In this document: positions 46,109 to 55,622 of the stretch, piece after piece | Layout: every line of letters starts with the position of its first letter | How positions within the stretch are numbered: position 1 is the first letter of the stretch | Source of the DNA: Beijerinckiaceae bacterium | Lineage (GTDB): Bacteria; Pseudomonadota; Alphaproteobacteria; Rhizobiales; Beijerinckiaceae | Direction of reading: 5' to 3' | NCBI GenBank assembly: GCA_947380915.1 | Contig: CANCSY010000001.1 | Span: forward strand, 13,650-77,649 | DNA: 64,000 nt | Notes under the pieces: model-generated | What the model saw: only the letters and a program-made list of their open reading frames with translations | What the model was told of the DNA's origin: nothing | Database searches by the model: none | Translations under genes and position numbers: made by a program

Positions 46109-46819
46109 TCAAGCTTTGCGAAAGGCGAGAAACTTCGCCGCACCACCCGCTTGCGGCACGAACTCAAAACCCAACTCGCCCAGAAGCTCCAATGTTTGCG
46201 ACCAGGAATAAGTGCGGTAATCAATGGTCTGAGCCATGACCTTTCGTCCCTGATCGATCAGATAATAATGTTTTGTGAAACCATAATCATGAGGCGATAC
46301 CTCCTGCGCATATGTCATTCCATTCGAAATCGATTTTTCATAATCAAAATGGGGACCCTGAATTCCCAGCAACAGCATGCCACCGGACGCAATCCGATCC
46401 GCCAACTTCCGCAATCCCGTTCGGTTTTGAGCGTCAGCAGGTATATGGCTCACCATAAAGGGCTCTTTCTCGCCATCAACAACAAAATACCAAACGCCCC
46501 CGTAGGAAAAAGCAGCGTCATATTGCTCGGTCAAAGAGAGATCTACGACATCTTGCCGGGAAAGTGTGATGGACGGAAAAGCCTCAAGCCGCTTGCGCGC
46601 CTGACTCAACATGGCCTCGGTCAGATCGATTCCGGTGATCCGCGCTTCAGAATTACGGCGACCGAATTCCTCAAGGATGAGACCCGTGCCACAGCCGACC
46701 TCAAGAATGTTGGTGAACGGACCGTGTCGATTGAGATCATCAACGATCTGCGCGTAGTCATAATATCCAGATGTCATGATGACATCGTAATATGACGACA
46801 TGTTTGTGTAGTCACCCAT
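46109..46819 (-). CDS. class I SAM-dependent methyltransferase
   Basis: A 236-aa methyltransferase with motif I ILEVGCGTGLILEEFG, then ITGIDLTEAMLSQARKR (motif II) and DVVDLSLTEQYDAAFS. The start at 46819 (MGDYTNMSSYYD) is chosen because the long N-terminal part of the open frame has no family match. It is first of the three-gene operon with the dehydrogenase and aminotransferase; the operon as a whole could modify an amino-sugar or amino acid derivative, but this is a guess. Confidence 0.85.
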   Translation of the reverse strand: MGDYTNMSSYYDVIMTSGYYDYAQIVDDLNRHGPFTNILEVGCGTGLILEEFGRRNSEARITGIDLTEAMLSQARKRLEAFPSITLSRQDVVDLSLTEQYDAAFSYGGVWYFVVDGEKEPFMVSHIPADAQNRTGLRKLADRIASGGMLLLGIQGPHFDYEKSISNGMTYAQEVSPHDYGFTKHYYLIDQGRKVMAQTIDYRTYSWSQTLELLGELGFEFVPQAGGAAKFLAFRKA

Positions 46820-47255
46820 CGATCTTTTTCCCAAATCTGAACACCGCACAAGCCCCGTCAAGCTAGGCCACGGCCAAGCCCAAGCCTACATCACTTGACC
46901 TGACCGTCAATGTTGGTTTCCCTAAGATTCACTTGAGTGCTGAACACCCGTGAGAGGATCCGACGCACAAAACCGGCATTGGCGGAAAATTGCAACAGCG
47001 CGGGCGGGCGAAAGCTTGGCGAGGTGGATTACAATCATCAGAAATCACCTGATAGAACAATTTAGCCCCCAAAAAATAGCTCACGCCAATTCTCATCAAA
47101 GAAAACTCATACATTTTGTTTAAATTATTACGTTTGAATTATTTTTCATGATTACTGAGAATATGGACCTATTGAATGCACGGGAATGATCAGGCAAGGA
47201 TTCATTAACTTAAAAAGCGCCGCCCCGAACCGTCTCTAACCCGAGGAGATTGGCG
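46820..47255. other. divergent intergenic region before the RTX gene
   Basis: About 430 bases between the methyltransferase operon and the RTX gene. The part from about 47090 to 47170 is strongly AT-rich. A ribosome site GAGGAG lies just upstream of ATG 47256. The short open frame at 46929-47114 shows no coding features. Confidence 0.5.
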
Positions 47256-49451
47256 ATGGCGAAAAAAATTGACGGCACCTCTGGCTCTGATACCCTTCTC
47301 GGCACTAGTGGCGCTGACAGCATATCCGCCGGAGCAGGCATGGATATGATCTACGGCTTCCTGGGTTCGGACACAATCGACGGTGGCGCCGGATACGATT
47401 CCCTCTACATCAACGGCTCTCTGCTTGACCTTAACAAAGCTGCCGACATCCAGATCTCAGGCATCGAAGAGGTCTCTGCAAAATCAGCCAATGGCGGCGT
47501 CAGGATAGATCTCGGCCTGCAGTCAGAAGGCTTCACTCTGACCGGTAGTTCCTTCAACGATTTTCTGACAGGTGGACGAGGCGCCGATCTGATCAATTCA
47601 GGCGATGGTGACGATACGATCTACGGCTTTGACGCCAATGACACGGTAAATGGCGGCGCTGGCCTCGACACGATTATCACAACTTCGAGCATCGAGCCCG
47701 CGAATGACGCCCAACTCTCAGGCATCGAAAACATAAACGCAGCGACAGCAACCGCAGGCGTTACAATCAACCTCGGCAAACAGAGCGAGAAATTTTTGGT
47801 CATCGGCAGCAATCTGGATGACCGGATCACCGGCGGATCCGGTGCGGATGTCATCAACTCAGGCGCTGGAAACGACAAAATATATGGCTTCGCGGGAAAC
47901 GATTATGTGAATGGTGGCGCAGGGGTCGACACACTTTTCCTCTCATCTACCTCGCCATTTCTCAACGCAGCCATGGATTACCAGTTGGTCGATGTCGAGA
48001 TCATAACCGCTGAAAATGCAACCTCACCTGTCATCATCGACCTTTCCAGACAACCGGAAGGGTTCGCCATCACGGGGAGCAACAATTCCGATACGCTGAT
48101 TGGCGGCCAAGGGCCGGACAAATTCTATGCTTCAACCGGTTTGGACGCCATCGACGGCGGCGCTGGCGATGACATACTCTTTCTCACCAGAGACACTGGC
48201 GCCATTACCAACGCTCAACTAGCAAATATAGAAACCGTATCGGCAGTTGATGCTCAACATGGAATTTCAATTAATCTGAGTGCACAGAATGAGCGATTGA
48301 CGATCAATGGCAGTGCATATTCGGATTTTTTGACCGGCGGCATCGGCTATGACGTCATCAATGCCGGCATGGGAGACGACACCATAAATGGCTTTGTCGC
48401 GCCTGATACAATTGATGGTGGAGCAGGTCTAGACTTATTGGTTCTATCGGCATCGTCGACAAGCCTTAATACAGCGACCGACAATCAATTAAAAAATGTA
48501 GAAGCCGTCTCTGCGGCCTCCGCCCTGACGGGCGTCAACATCAACCTCGCGAACCAGACCGAGGGATTTCAGATTACGGGAACCAATTCATCAGATACAT
48601 TGAAAGGTGGATCCGGGGACGACACCATCTTCTCTACTCTCGGAATTGACTATATTGATGGCGGCAAAGGATTTGACACCCTGAAGCTGAACAGCTCCAA
48701 CGCAAACATCAACGGCGCATCAGACGCCCAAATAGCGAATGTGGAAGCCGTTTCAGCGGCCGACGCAAAGGCAAGCGTCTCGATCATTCTCAACAACCAG
48801 ACGGAGGCGTTCTTTATTACAGGCGGAAAATTTGCAGACATTCTTACCGGGACAGCCCAATCCGATACATTTGTGGGCTTTTTAGGAAGCGATACGATCA
48901 ACGGCGGAGGTGGTCTCGATGTCATTTCACTGACGGCGACTTCCACAGACCTGAACGCTGCCACGAATTCACAGATCACCAATATAGAGAAAATAACCGC
49001 AACGTCCGCAATCGACGCGGTCAAGATCGACTTGTCGGTGCAACTGGAAGCTTTTCAAATCTTGGGAAGCGCCTTCGCTGACACACTGACGGGGGGATCC
49101 GGCGCTGACAAGATTACTGGAGGGGATGGAGCAGACCACTTCATTTTCAACCAGATCCCATCAAGCAGAACGTTTGACACGATTCTCGACTTCACCCCTG
49201 GTGTCGACAAGCTGGACTTCGCTAAGACAGCTTTCAAAGGTCTGGACCCACTAGGGGGCCTCCCAGAAGCCTTATTATGGGTCTCGTCAACTGACACTTC
49301 AGCGCACGATGCGGATGATCGCATCATTTATAACACGACGACTGGTACACTTTTCTATGACTCGGATGGCCTCAATGGCAGCGCCGCAATACAGATTGCG
49401 ACGCTGGGTACAAAGCCCTTCATAAGCTTTTCCGACTTCAACATTATATGA
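47256..49451 (+). CDS. RTX-type secreted protein with seven calcium-binding repeat units
   Basis: A 731-aa acidic protein made of seven repeats of about 90 residues. Each has an RTX part (GSDTIDGGAGYDSL-like) plus a beta-strand part with the pattern LxxVExVSAxxA...Q.E.F.ITGS. The repeats are found at about residues 70, 165, 255, 340, 430, 525 and 615. The C terminus (FDTILDFTPGVDKLDF and SFSDFNII) is the peptidase-M10/T1SS-type secretion signal. Export would go by a type I system; none is in the window. No enzyme domain is seen, so this may be an adhesin, S-layer or matrix protein. Low-GC codon use stands out from its neighbours. Confidence 0.88.
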   Translation: MAKKIDGTSGSDTLLGTSGADSISAGAGMDMIYGFLGSDTIDGGAGYDSLYINGSLLDLNKAADIQISGIEEVSAKSANGGVRIDLGLQSEGFTLTGSSFNDFLTGGRGADLINSGDGDDTIYGFDANDTVNGGAGLDTIITTSSIEPANDAQLSGIENINAATATAGVTINLGKQSEKFLVIGSNLDDRITGGSGADVINSGAGNDKIYGFAGNDYVNGGAGVDTLFLSSTSPFLNAAMDYQLVDVEIITAENATSPVIIDLSRQPEGFAITGSNNSDTLIGGQGPDKFYASTGLDAIDGGAGDDILFLTRDTGAITNAQLANIETVSAVDAQHGISINLSAQNERLTINGSAYSDFLTGGIGYDVINAGMGDDTINGFVAPDTIDGGAGLDLLVLSASSTSLNTATDNQLKNVEAVSAASALTGVNINLANQTEGFQITGTNSSDTLKGGSGDDTIFSTLGIDYIDGGKGFDTLKLNSSNANINGASDAQIANVEAVSAADAKASVSIILNNQTEAFFITGGKFADILTGTAQSDTFVGFLGSDTINGGGGLDVISLTATSTDLNAATNSQITNIEKITATSAIDAVKIDLSVQLEAFQILGSAFADTLTGGSGADKITGGDGADHFIFNQIPSSRTFDTILDFTPGVDKLDFAKTAFKGLDPLGGLPEALLWVSSTDTSAHDADDRIIYNTTTGTLFYDSDGLNGSAAIQIATLGTKPFISFSDFNII

Positions 49452-49652
49452 TCCGCCCCTCACCGACCGACGATCAGAGCGCGGCATCAAGGGGATTTGA
49501 ACCGCAAGAAATGCCCGACGCGATCGGACCGCGGGAGGCGTGTGGATGGGAGGAACACTCCCTCATCCGAAAGCTCCGGTCCCCTCCCGGGGGATGCGAC
49601 TTTGGCAAGCAGGATTACGGAAGCCCTGCTTGCCGTCAGGCATTCTACTTTA

Positions 49653-51164
49653 CTATTTGATGGTTGGACCCATAAGCTTCCGCGCTTCACCGGTTACAGC
49701 AAGGATGAACAGGCCAGAATTCGCCCTGTCTACTGCATAGACATAACCGCGCTCGTCAACTTCGACATTATTGATCTGAACAACAGGTACACAGCCGCGC
49801 CGTTGCTTTTCATCATCACACCGGAAGTCTGTGTTACGGTTCCGCGCCGGAATAAAGTAACCAACCTCCCTGGGTGCATAGGGATCGCGCATGTCAAGCA
49901 TTCGAACACCGGCATTAAACCAGGAGAAGAACATCAAGCGTCCATAGAAAGCCGATGCCTGACTTTCATTGCTGGAATGAGCTCCAAACCGACCTCCCCG
50001 CTCGCAAAAATGCCCTGACCGCTCGTCAGGCTCATAGGAGGCGACGCCCATCGGGTGGCTCTCATCCGTAACATCGGCAACATAAACCATCTGCCGCGCT
50101 TCGCCGCAGGCAGTGGTGTTGTTCTCGTTCACAACGACGATGAAATTTCGGGTCTGTGCAAATTTGTCAGAAGCAAACCTGGCTGGCTTAAGTCCATAAA
50201 GTGGAAACGCAGTATGGGCTCCAAGGAAGGACGGTAGCGTCAGCCTGCCGACTTCCATCTGCTTGAGCGAGTCCGCAGCCAGGTCCGGCCCGCCCTGAAG
50301 CATTTTACTCTTGTCCAGTATGACGGCCGCGCCATCTTTATTTGTCCCATATCCAAAGAAAACGCGGTTCAGCCCATTTCTTCCCATAATAGGGCCATGC
50401 AGCGCCGCAGGCCCACCCTTGACGGTCGACGAACGCAGGTGCTCCGGCAGGCTCAGTTCCCTGATCTTTTTGGGTTGTTCAGGGTTCGAGAGATCATAGA
50501 CATGGGTCACACGTTGAATTTTCCAGACGTCGCTCATTCCGGTATGAACAAGCAAGGCGATGCCGCTTTTGCAATCCCAATCATTCTTATGAGTGCTCTG
50601 CAAACCGTCGAGACGCCATACCAGAGTGGGCTTCTCAGGCACGGTCACGTCCCAGATCTGTTGTCCACTCTCACCGAACGTCCGAAGCATATAGAATTTC
50701 GACGGATCGGCGCCGGTCAACTCACCCCCTCCACACACGCGCACCATTTGTGCGCCACCGGTCTCGCGGCCGGGCGCCTCCTTGCCTTTATCGCCGGGGA
50801 TATGGAACAGCAACTTGGGCTTCCGGATATTAGTGACATCAAGAATCGACGTCCCATTCTCCTCCTGCTGGCCATTCAAAGGATCGACCATCCTGCCCCC
50901 GTGATGGCCCACATACAGGATCCACCGTTTACCCTGCTGTTTGATGGTCGGTTGGTAGGCGGTTCGCGCCGCCAGATCATGCCACCCAACCTGGCGTAAC
51001 CCCTTGGCTTCGGTCCTGGAGGCGTCATACGCCTTTGAAGCTCTCGCCATTGTAGCGGGACCGTCTGGATCGTTATCTGGCGCATTGACGCTTTTAGTTT
51101 GTGCAAAAGCGTCACACGCAACAAACAGATAAAGCACAGCACAGGTTAACCGGATGAACCGCAT
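49653..51164 (-). CDS. LVIVD-repeat periplasmic protein
   Basis: A 503-aa protein with a signal peptide (LTCAVLYLFVACDAFAQ). Repeats of the LVIVD type (GTSILDVTNIRKPKLLFHI, HVYDLSNPEQPKKIREL, MVYVADVTDESHPMG, VRMLDMRDPYAPREVGYF) suggest a beta-propeller. The final part has a CxxC-like cysteine pair (FRCDDEKQRRGCV). The start is ATG 51164 with GGAGGA upstream; the longer open frame has no family match. The function is unknown; its proximity to VOC and flavoprotein genes may be chance. Confidence 0.85.
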   Translation of the reverse strand: MRFIRLTCAVLYLFVACDAFAQTKSVNAPDNDPDGPATMARASKAYDASRTEAKGLRQVGWHDLAARTAYQPTIKQQGKRWILYVGHHGGRMVDPLNGQQEENGTSILDVTNIRKPKLLFHIPGDKGKEAPGRETGGAQMVRVCGGGELTGADPSKFYMLRTFGESGQQIWDVTVPEKPTLVWRLDGLQSTHKNDWDCKSGIALLVHTGMSDVWKIQRVTHVYDLSNPEQPKKIRELSLPEHLRSSTVKGGPAALHGPIMGRNGLNRVFFGYGTNKDGAAVILDKSKMLQGGPDLAADSLKQMEVGRLTLPSFLGAHTAFPLYGLKPARFASDKFAQTRNFIVVVNENNTTACGEARQMVYVADVTDESHPMGVASYEPDERSGHFCERGGRFGAHSSNESQASAFYGRLMFFSWFNAGVRMLDMRDPYAPREVGYFIPARNRNTDFRCDDEKQRRGCVPVVQINNVEVDERGYVYAVDRANSGLFILAVTGEARKLMGPTIK

Positions 51165-51341
51165 GACTTCCTCCCTCTCGTTCGCCCCAGGATGCGGACT
51201 TGGGCCATTTTTTGTTGGGGGCTCTTTTGTCCACTCAAGGAAAGAACCAAATACCATCCTGAGACACACTGCAGCCAGCGACACACATCGATCCGCTGGC
51301 GGCCCAGGTCACGTCACTTCCGATGCTGCAAAGTCCTGGCG

Positions 51342-51725
51342 TTATTTGTTAGCATCACGCTCCGGCGGATACTCCACGCGATCATATCCGTGCTCCGAAA
51401 TGTCGAAGAGATTGCCATCGGGATCCATCCCACGGCGCTCGGCATAGGGGGTTTTCGCAGGTCGCTGGGTTGGTTTTGGCAGTCCATAGGCGACGATATC
51501 ATCACCAAGCGCGTCGGCGTCCTCGACGGTGATTCCGAAATGATTGAAACCGGGCGGCGCTTCTTCGGGGCGGGCCTGCAGGAGCGCTATCGTGAGATAG
51601 CCATCGGAAACATAATAGCCGGTGCCCTGTTGGTGAATGATGGTGAGGCCCAGAACTTCCTTGTAGAATTTGGCGAGCCGCTCGGGGTTGGCGGACTTGA
51701 ACGCCAGGTGCCGGATTTTGACCAT
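51342..51725 (-). CDS. VOC family metalloenzyme
   Basis: A 127-aa vicinal-oxygen-chelate protein. It starts IRHLAFKSANPERLAKFYKEVLG and ends the second half with GMDPDGNLFDISEHGYD, both typical of glyoxalase-fold enzymes, with H in the first motif and E/D in the second as metal ligands. The start at 51725 is set by the fold. It is divergent from the FAD flavoprotein. Role unknown. Confidence 0.83.
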   Translation of the reverse strand: MVKIRHLAFKSANPERLAKFYKEVLGLTIIHQQGTGYYVSDGYLTIALLQARPEEAPPGFNHFGITVEDADALGDDIVAYGLPKPTQRPAKTPYAERRGMDPDGNLFDISEHGYDRVEYPPERDANK

Positions 51726-51873
51726 ATCGCTCCCTCCTTCTGGAATAGCCGGATTTTCCCTCCGGCCTTTTCTCATTATTAACAGCCGCCATCGGGGTTG
51801 GCGAGCCCCTTGACACCGCAAATCTTATGACTGACGATCTTCAATAAAAAGGGATCCTGGGGAGGATGAATTG

Positions 51874-53352
51874 GTGGAACGGCAGACCTGCGATGTTATC
51901 GTCATTGGGGCTGGCAGTGCAGCCTTCGAGGCTGCTGTTGCAGCGCGAAAAGCGGGCGCCGAAAAAGTTGTCATGCTCGAGAAGGCTCCGGAATCAGAGG
52001 CTGGCGGGAATGCGCGCTACTCGGGCACGGGTTTCCGATTTGTCCACCAGGGCGCTGAAGAAATAAGGGAGTTTCTCCCCGAGGTTTCTGAGTCGATGTT
52101 CCAGTCGATGCAAATAAACCCCTATTCATCCGATGAATTTCATGCGGATCTCGATCGGATGACCCAGGGCCGCATGAACAGGGCTCTGGCCGAGGTCCTC
52201 GTTTCGCAATCCAACAAGTCCGTTCGCTGGATGAAAGATGTTGGCATCAAGTGGGAGCCTTTAAAGGAACATGCTCTGGTTGATGGCAAGCGCTATTTCG
52301 AGAAAGGCATTGTCATTCACGTGGCTGGCGGCGGCCCCGGGCAGTTGGCGCAGTGGCGGCGAATTGCCGCTTCCATGGGGGTGGAGATCCGCTTTGATTC
52401 TCCGGTCTGCGGCATTATTGGCGATATGTCGCGCGTGGAGGGGGTCAGGGTATGTTCCCATGACCGCACCTATGAGCTCATGGCGAAATCCGTGATCGCA
52501 TGCAGCGGCGGGTTTCAGGCGAACCCCGAGATGCGCGCCAGATATCTTTCCGGAGCCACGGATTTCATCAAGGTACGTGGAACCCGCCATGACACGGGCG
52601 AAGTGACCCGGTGGCTTCTGGACATCGGCGCCAATCCCTCCGGACAGTGGCAATCCGGCCATATGTCTCCCATCGACGGAAATGCGCCGGACTATGAAAC
52701 GCCCCAGCACGAAGATGGCCAGGGGAACACGCAGAGCCGCTATGACTATACAAAAGGCATAACGGTTAATGCGCTGGGTCAGAGGTTCTTCGACGAGGGC
52801 GAGGCCGAGCATTCCTACACCTACGCCAAGACAGGTCGAGCCATTCTGACTCAACCCGGCGCACGGGCCTTCCAGATCTTCGACGCCACCGGCACAAAAC
52901 TGTTCCGCTATCCAAACCACCCCATGACCTTTGAAGAGGCGGACACGATCGGGGCGCTCGCCGGCAAAATCGGCGTCGAGGCCCATGTCCTGATGGATAC
53001 GGTGAACCAGTTCAACGCGGCTTGTCCGACGACCCCCCCGTTTGATCCAAGACACCTGGATGGGCGAAGCACAATCGGCCTTTCACCCCCGAAATCGAAT
53101 TGGGCGACGCGGATAGAAAAGCCGCCTTTCCGCGCCCTGCCCGTGACAGGCGGCATCACCTTCACATTTGGCGGAGTGGAGGTGAACAAGAACGCGCAGG
53201 TCCTGAGTGTAGCTGGCCATCCCATTCGCGGCCTCTATGCCTCGGGCGATATCCTTGGGCTTTTCTTCCACAACTACCCATCTTTCACGGGGCAGACACG
53301 CAATGCAGTTTTCAGCCGCCTTGCAGGGGAACATGCCGTCTACGGCAACTAG
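51874..53352 (+). CDS. FAD-dependent oxidoreductase, fumarate-reductase/tricarballylate-dehydrogenase type (TcuA-like)
   Basis: A 492-aa flavoprotein with the N-terminal motif DVIVIGAGSAAFEAAVAARKAGA, GGNARYSGTGFRF, VIACSGGFQANPEM and the C-terminal FAD segment GLYASGDILGLFFHNY. It resembles TcuA, which oxidises tricarballylate to cis-aconitate, and flavocytochrome-c fumarate reductases. TTG 51871 or GTG 51874 is the start: GGAGGA is 7 bases before the GTG. It overlaps the next TctC gene, so a TctC-bound acid may be the substrate. Confidence 0.85.
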   Translation: MERQTCDVIVIGAGSAAFEAAVAARKAGAEKVVMLEKAPESEAGGNARYSGTGFRFVHQGAEEIREFLPEVSESMFQSMQINPYSSDEFHADLDRMTQGRMNRALAEVLVSQSNKSVRWMKDVGIKWEPLKEHALVDGKRYFEKGIVIHVAGGGPGQLAQWRRIAASMGVEIRFDSPVCGIIGDMSRVEGVRVCSHDRTYELMAKSVIACSGGFQANPEMRARYLSGATDFIKVRGTRHDTGEVTRWLLDIGANPSGQWQSGHMSPIDGNAPDYETPQHEDGQGNTQSRYDYTKGITVNALGQRFFDEGEAEHSYTYAKTGRAILTQPGARAFQIFDATGTKLFRYPNHPMTFEEADTIGALAGKIGVEAHVLMDTVNQFNAACPTTPPFDPRHLDGRSTIGLSPPKSNWATRIEKPPFRALPVTGGITFTFGGVEVNKNAQVLSVAGHPIRGLYASGDILGLFFHNYPSFTGQTRNAVFSRLAGEHAVYGN

Positions 53353-54379
53353 CCCCCGCCAGAACCCGGGCGCAAAGGGGGGCTTCAGGATCCACCTTCT
53401 CTTGTTGGCGCTGCTGACGGCCGCCATGTCTCCCGCCAAAGGGCAGGAGATTTTCAAGGGGCGCACAATCACGCTCTACGCCGGGTTTACGCCGGGCGGT
53501 GGCGTGGATAGCGAGATGCGCTTGGTGGGTCAGTATATGGGGCGGCATATTCCCGGCGCTCCGAACATCCAGCCCATGAATATGCCGGGAGCCGGGGGCA
53601 TCCTGCTCGGGAACCATCTCTACTCGATCGCCAAGCCTGATGGACTCACGATCGGCATGCCCGGCCGGTCGGGTTTTTTCCTGGCCGCGGCGGTCGGGGA
53701 TTCCAGTGCGCGCTATGACATCGCTAAATTCACATGGCTGGGAAGCTCCGGCGAAACCAACCTGATGTTCTGGGCCCGAAAAAGTCTGGGGCTGAAATCA
53801 TGGGAGGATGTGAAGACGTCGAAAACGCCAGTGGTTGTGGGGGGACTTGCAACGTCGTCAGCCAGCGTTGTGGTGCCCATGGTGCTGGCTAAATACGAGA
53901 ACGTCCCGTTACGCATCATTTCCGGCTACACGGGCTTGTCGGAAGCCACGCTCGCCATGGAACGCGGTGAAATCGATATGATCTACACCGCCGCCGGGAC
54001 TTTTAGGCCCGACCGAATTGTATCGGGCGAGATTGTCCCCCTTCTCCAGACATTCCCCGTCGAAGCAAATCTTCCCAGCCTTCAGGATATCCAAAACACC
54101 CGCGAAAAGGCTTTGATTGACCTTTTAACCGCGCCTAGCCGGTTGGGCGCGCCCCTGCTTGGGCCACCCGGTCTGCCGGCGGAGGTCACCGCGATTTTGC
54201 GGCAGGCATATGTAGCGATGGGCAATAACAAGGACTATATCGATGAGGCGCGAAAACGCGGCCTCGAATTGTCTACACCGACATCCGGCGAGGAATTGCA
54301 GCAATATGTAAATAAAAATCTCAACAACATTCCAGACGACATTGTGGCTGAGTACAAAAGCTATGTCGGAATGAAATGA
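53333..54379 (+). CDS. TctC/Bug family periplasmic binding protein 4
   Basis: A 348-aa binding protein. A long N-terminal region ends in a signal peptide (IHLLLLALLTAAMSPAKGQ) and the Bug features ITLYAGFTPGGGVDSEM, MNMPGAGGILLGNHLY and LAMERGEIDM follow. The start is uncertain: ATG 53333 gives an acceptable signal peptide and overlaps the flavoprotein by 20 bases; ATG 53303 is also possible. Overlap with a TcuA-like enzyme suggests that this protein delivers a tricarboxylate-like acid for oxidation. Confidence 0.85.
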   Translation: MPSTATSPRQNPGAKGGFRIHLLLLALLTAAMSPAKGQEIFKGRTITLYAGFTPGGGVDSEMRLVGQYMGRHIPGAPNIQPMNMPGAGGILLGNHLYSIAKPDGLTIGMPGRSGFFLAAAVGDSSARYDIAKFTWLGSSGETNLMFWARKSLGLKSWEDVKTSKTPVVVGGLATSSASVVVPMVLAKYENVPLRIISGYTGLSEATLAMERGEIDMIYTAAGTFRPDRIVSGEIVPLLQTFPVEANLPSLQDIQNTREKALIDLLTAPSRLGAPLLGPPGLPAEVTAILRQAYVAMGNNKDYIDEARKRGLELSTPTSGEELQQYVNKNLNNIPDDIVAEYKSYVGMK

Positions 54380-54469
54380 GAATGGAAGCTTGCGTATTCA
54401 TCGCCGGGCGCCCGCAGGGATACCCGGCAACCTCCATAAGACAGCACCAACAGGTTTCGGTTCCGGCTT

Positions 54470-55459
54470 CTATTCGCTCCAGTTGATGATCGGCGTGAAC
54501 AGCCCATCAATCGGAACCGGCTTGTCCAGGAAGTGCTGATCGACAAGATACTGCATAAAGGCCTCAAGTATCGGGCGATTTTTCTCCACGCCATAAGGCC
54601 AGGGATCCGAACCCATCAACTCATCCATTTCGGCGATCTCGTCATGGAGCCATGGCAACATGAAGCGCTGGGCGCCGGAGAAACGCATCTGCTTCAGCAT
54701 CCACCGTTTTGATTTCTCGATGGCTTTGTAGAGGCTTTCCGGCACCCAGGGCTGCTCCCGGAACAGATCCTCCCGGATCACGAGCGTATGCATGATCGGA
54801 TGGAAGCCGGTGCGGCGGTAGAAGTCCTTCTCCCGTTGCCGGTAATCAGGAAACAATCGGGCCACGTTCTTGCCCTTGTCCATGGCTGCTGGTCGACGGG
54901 CGCCGAAATAGGCGTCGATTTCACCGGCTTCGAGCATGTCATTGAGGGTGCGGTCCTCCGGAATCAATTCGAGCTTCAGCGGACGCACCGGCCTGAGGTC
55001 CATATCGTGATCTGGCGCGCGCGGCTCGTTGACGCCGCCCTCCACCCACTGGATCGTGTCCAGATTGACGCCATACTCATGCTGGAGGATGCCGCGCACC
55101 CAAACCCCGGCCGTCTGCCGGTATTCCTGCACACCCACGCGACGACCTTCGAGATCCTTGGGCGTCTTGATGCCGGAGGACTTGCTGACGAAGATGAATC
55201 CGTGCCGGAAGACGCGGGAGGGGAAAACCGGGATTGCGACGAACGGAAAGTCACCGCGCACGCGCATGATGAAATAATGGGCCAGAGACATCTCCGCGAC
55301 ATCAAAGGACCGCGATTTGATCATCCGGGCGAAGATCTCGGGCGGCGACTGGATGGCGAGGTAGCGAAGATCGATGCTCTCGGGCTGGACGACCCCTTGA
55401 GCCAACGCCTCCATTCGATCATAGGGACCGCAGGCCATGGTCAAGGGCAGTCGGGACAT
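54470..55459 (-). CDS. 4,5-dihydroxyphthalate-decarboxylase-like protein with a binding-protein fold
   Basis: A 329-aa protein close to the Pht5-type 4,5-dihydroxyphthalate decarboxylase group: it starts LPLTMACGPYDRMEALAQG and has FPSRVFRHGFIFVSKSSG and DLEGRRVGVQEYRQTAGVW. This group shares the NMT1/THI5 periplasmic-binding fold, but no signal peptide is present here, so a cytoplasmic enzyme is likely. Actual substrate unproven. It is divergent from a VOC-SDR pair, and the surroundings suggest aromatic-acid metabolism. Confidence 0.82.
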   Translation of the reverse strand: MSRLPLTMACGPYDRMEALAQGVVQPESIDLRYLAIQSPPEIFARMIKSRSFDVAEMSLAHYFIMRVRGDFPFVAIPVFPSRVFRHGFIFVSKSSGIKTPKDLEGRRVGVQEYRQTAGVWVRGILQHEYGVNLDTIQWVEGGVNEPRAPDHDMDLRPVRPLKLELIPEDRTLNDMLEAGEIDAYFGARRPAAMDKGKNVARLFPDYRQREKDFYRRTGFHPIMHTLVIREDLFREQPWVPESLYKAIEKSKRWMLKQMRFSGAQRFMLPWLHDEIAEMDELMGSDPWPYGVEKNRPILEAFMQYLVDQHFLDKPVPIDGLFTPIINWSE

Positions 55460-55503
55460 GTTTCGCCTCCTCGTCCGCGCGCGTGAACCGCGCTGTCTTC
55501 GAC

Positions 55504-55570
55504 ATTAATCGAGCTTTTTGGACCGGTCCAGCCTGCAGACCGCTGGCGACAGACAAATAAATCGATTAAT
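55504..55570. promoter_or_regulatory. separated inverted repeat between divergent genes
   Basis: ATTAATCG (55504-55511) and CGATTAAT (55563-55570) are exact inverted copies 51 bases apart within the 163-base divergent spacer. It could be a pair of half-sites of a regulator acting on both sides; that remains a guess. Confidence 0.3.
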
Positions 55571-55622
55571 CTCGCCGGATGCAGCGACGGCTCGAAATAC
55601 GAGCCTGTACCGGAGGGGAGCG

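Noticed and set aside
46929..47114. 61-aa open frame upstream of the RTX gene
   Set aside because: No homology-like features, in an AT-rich promoter region.
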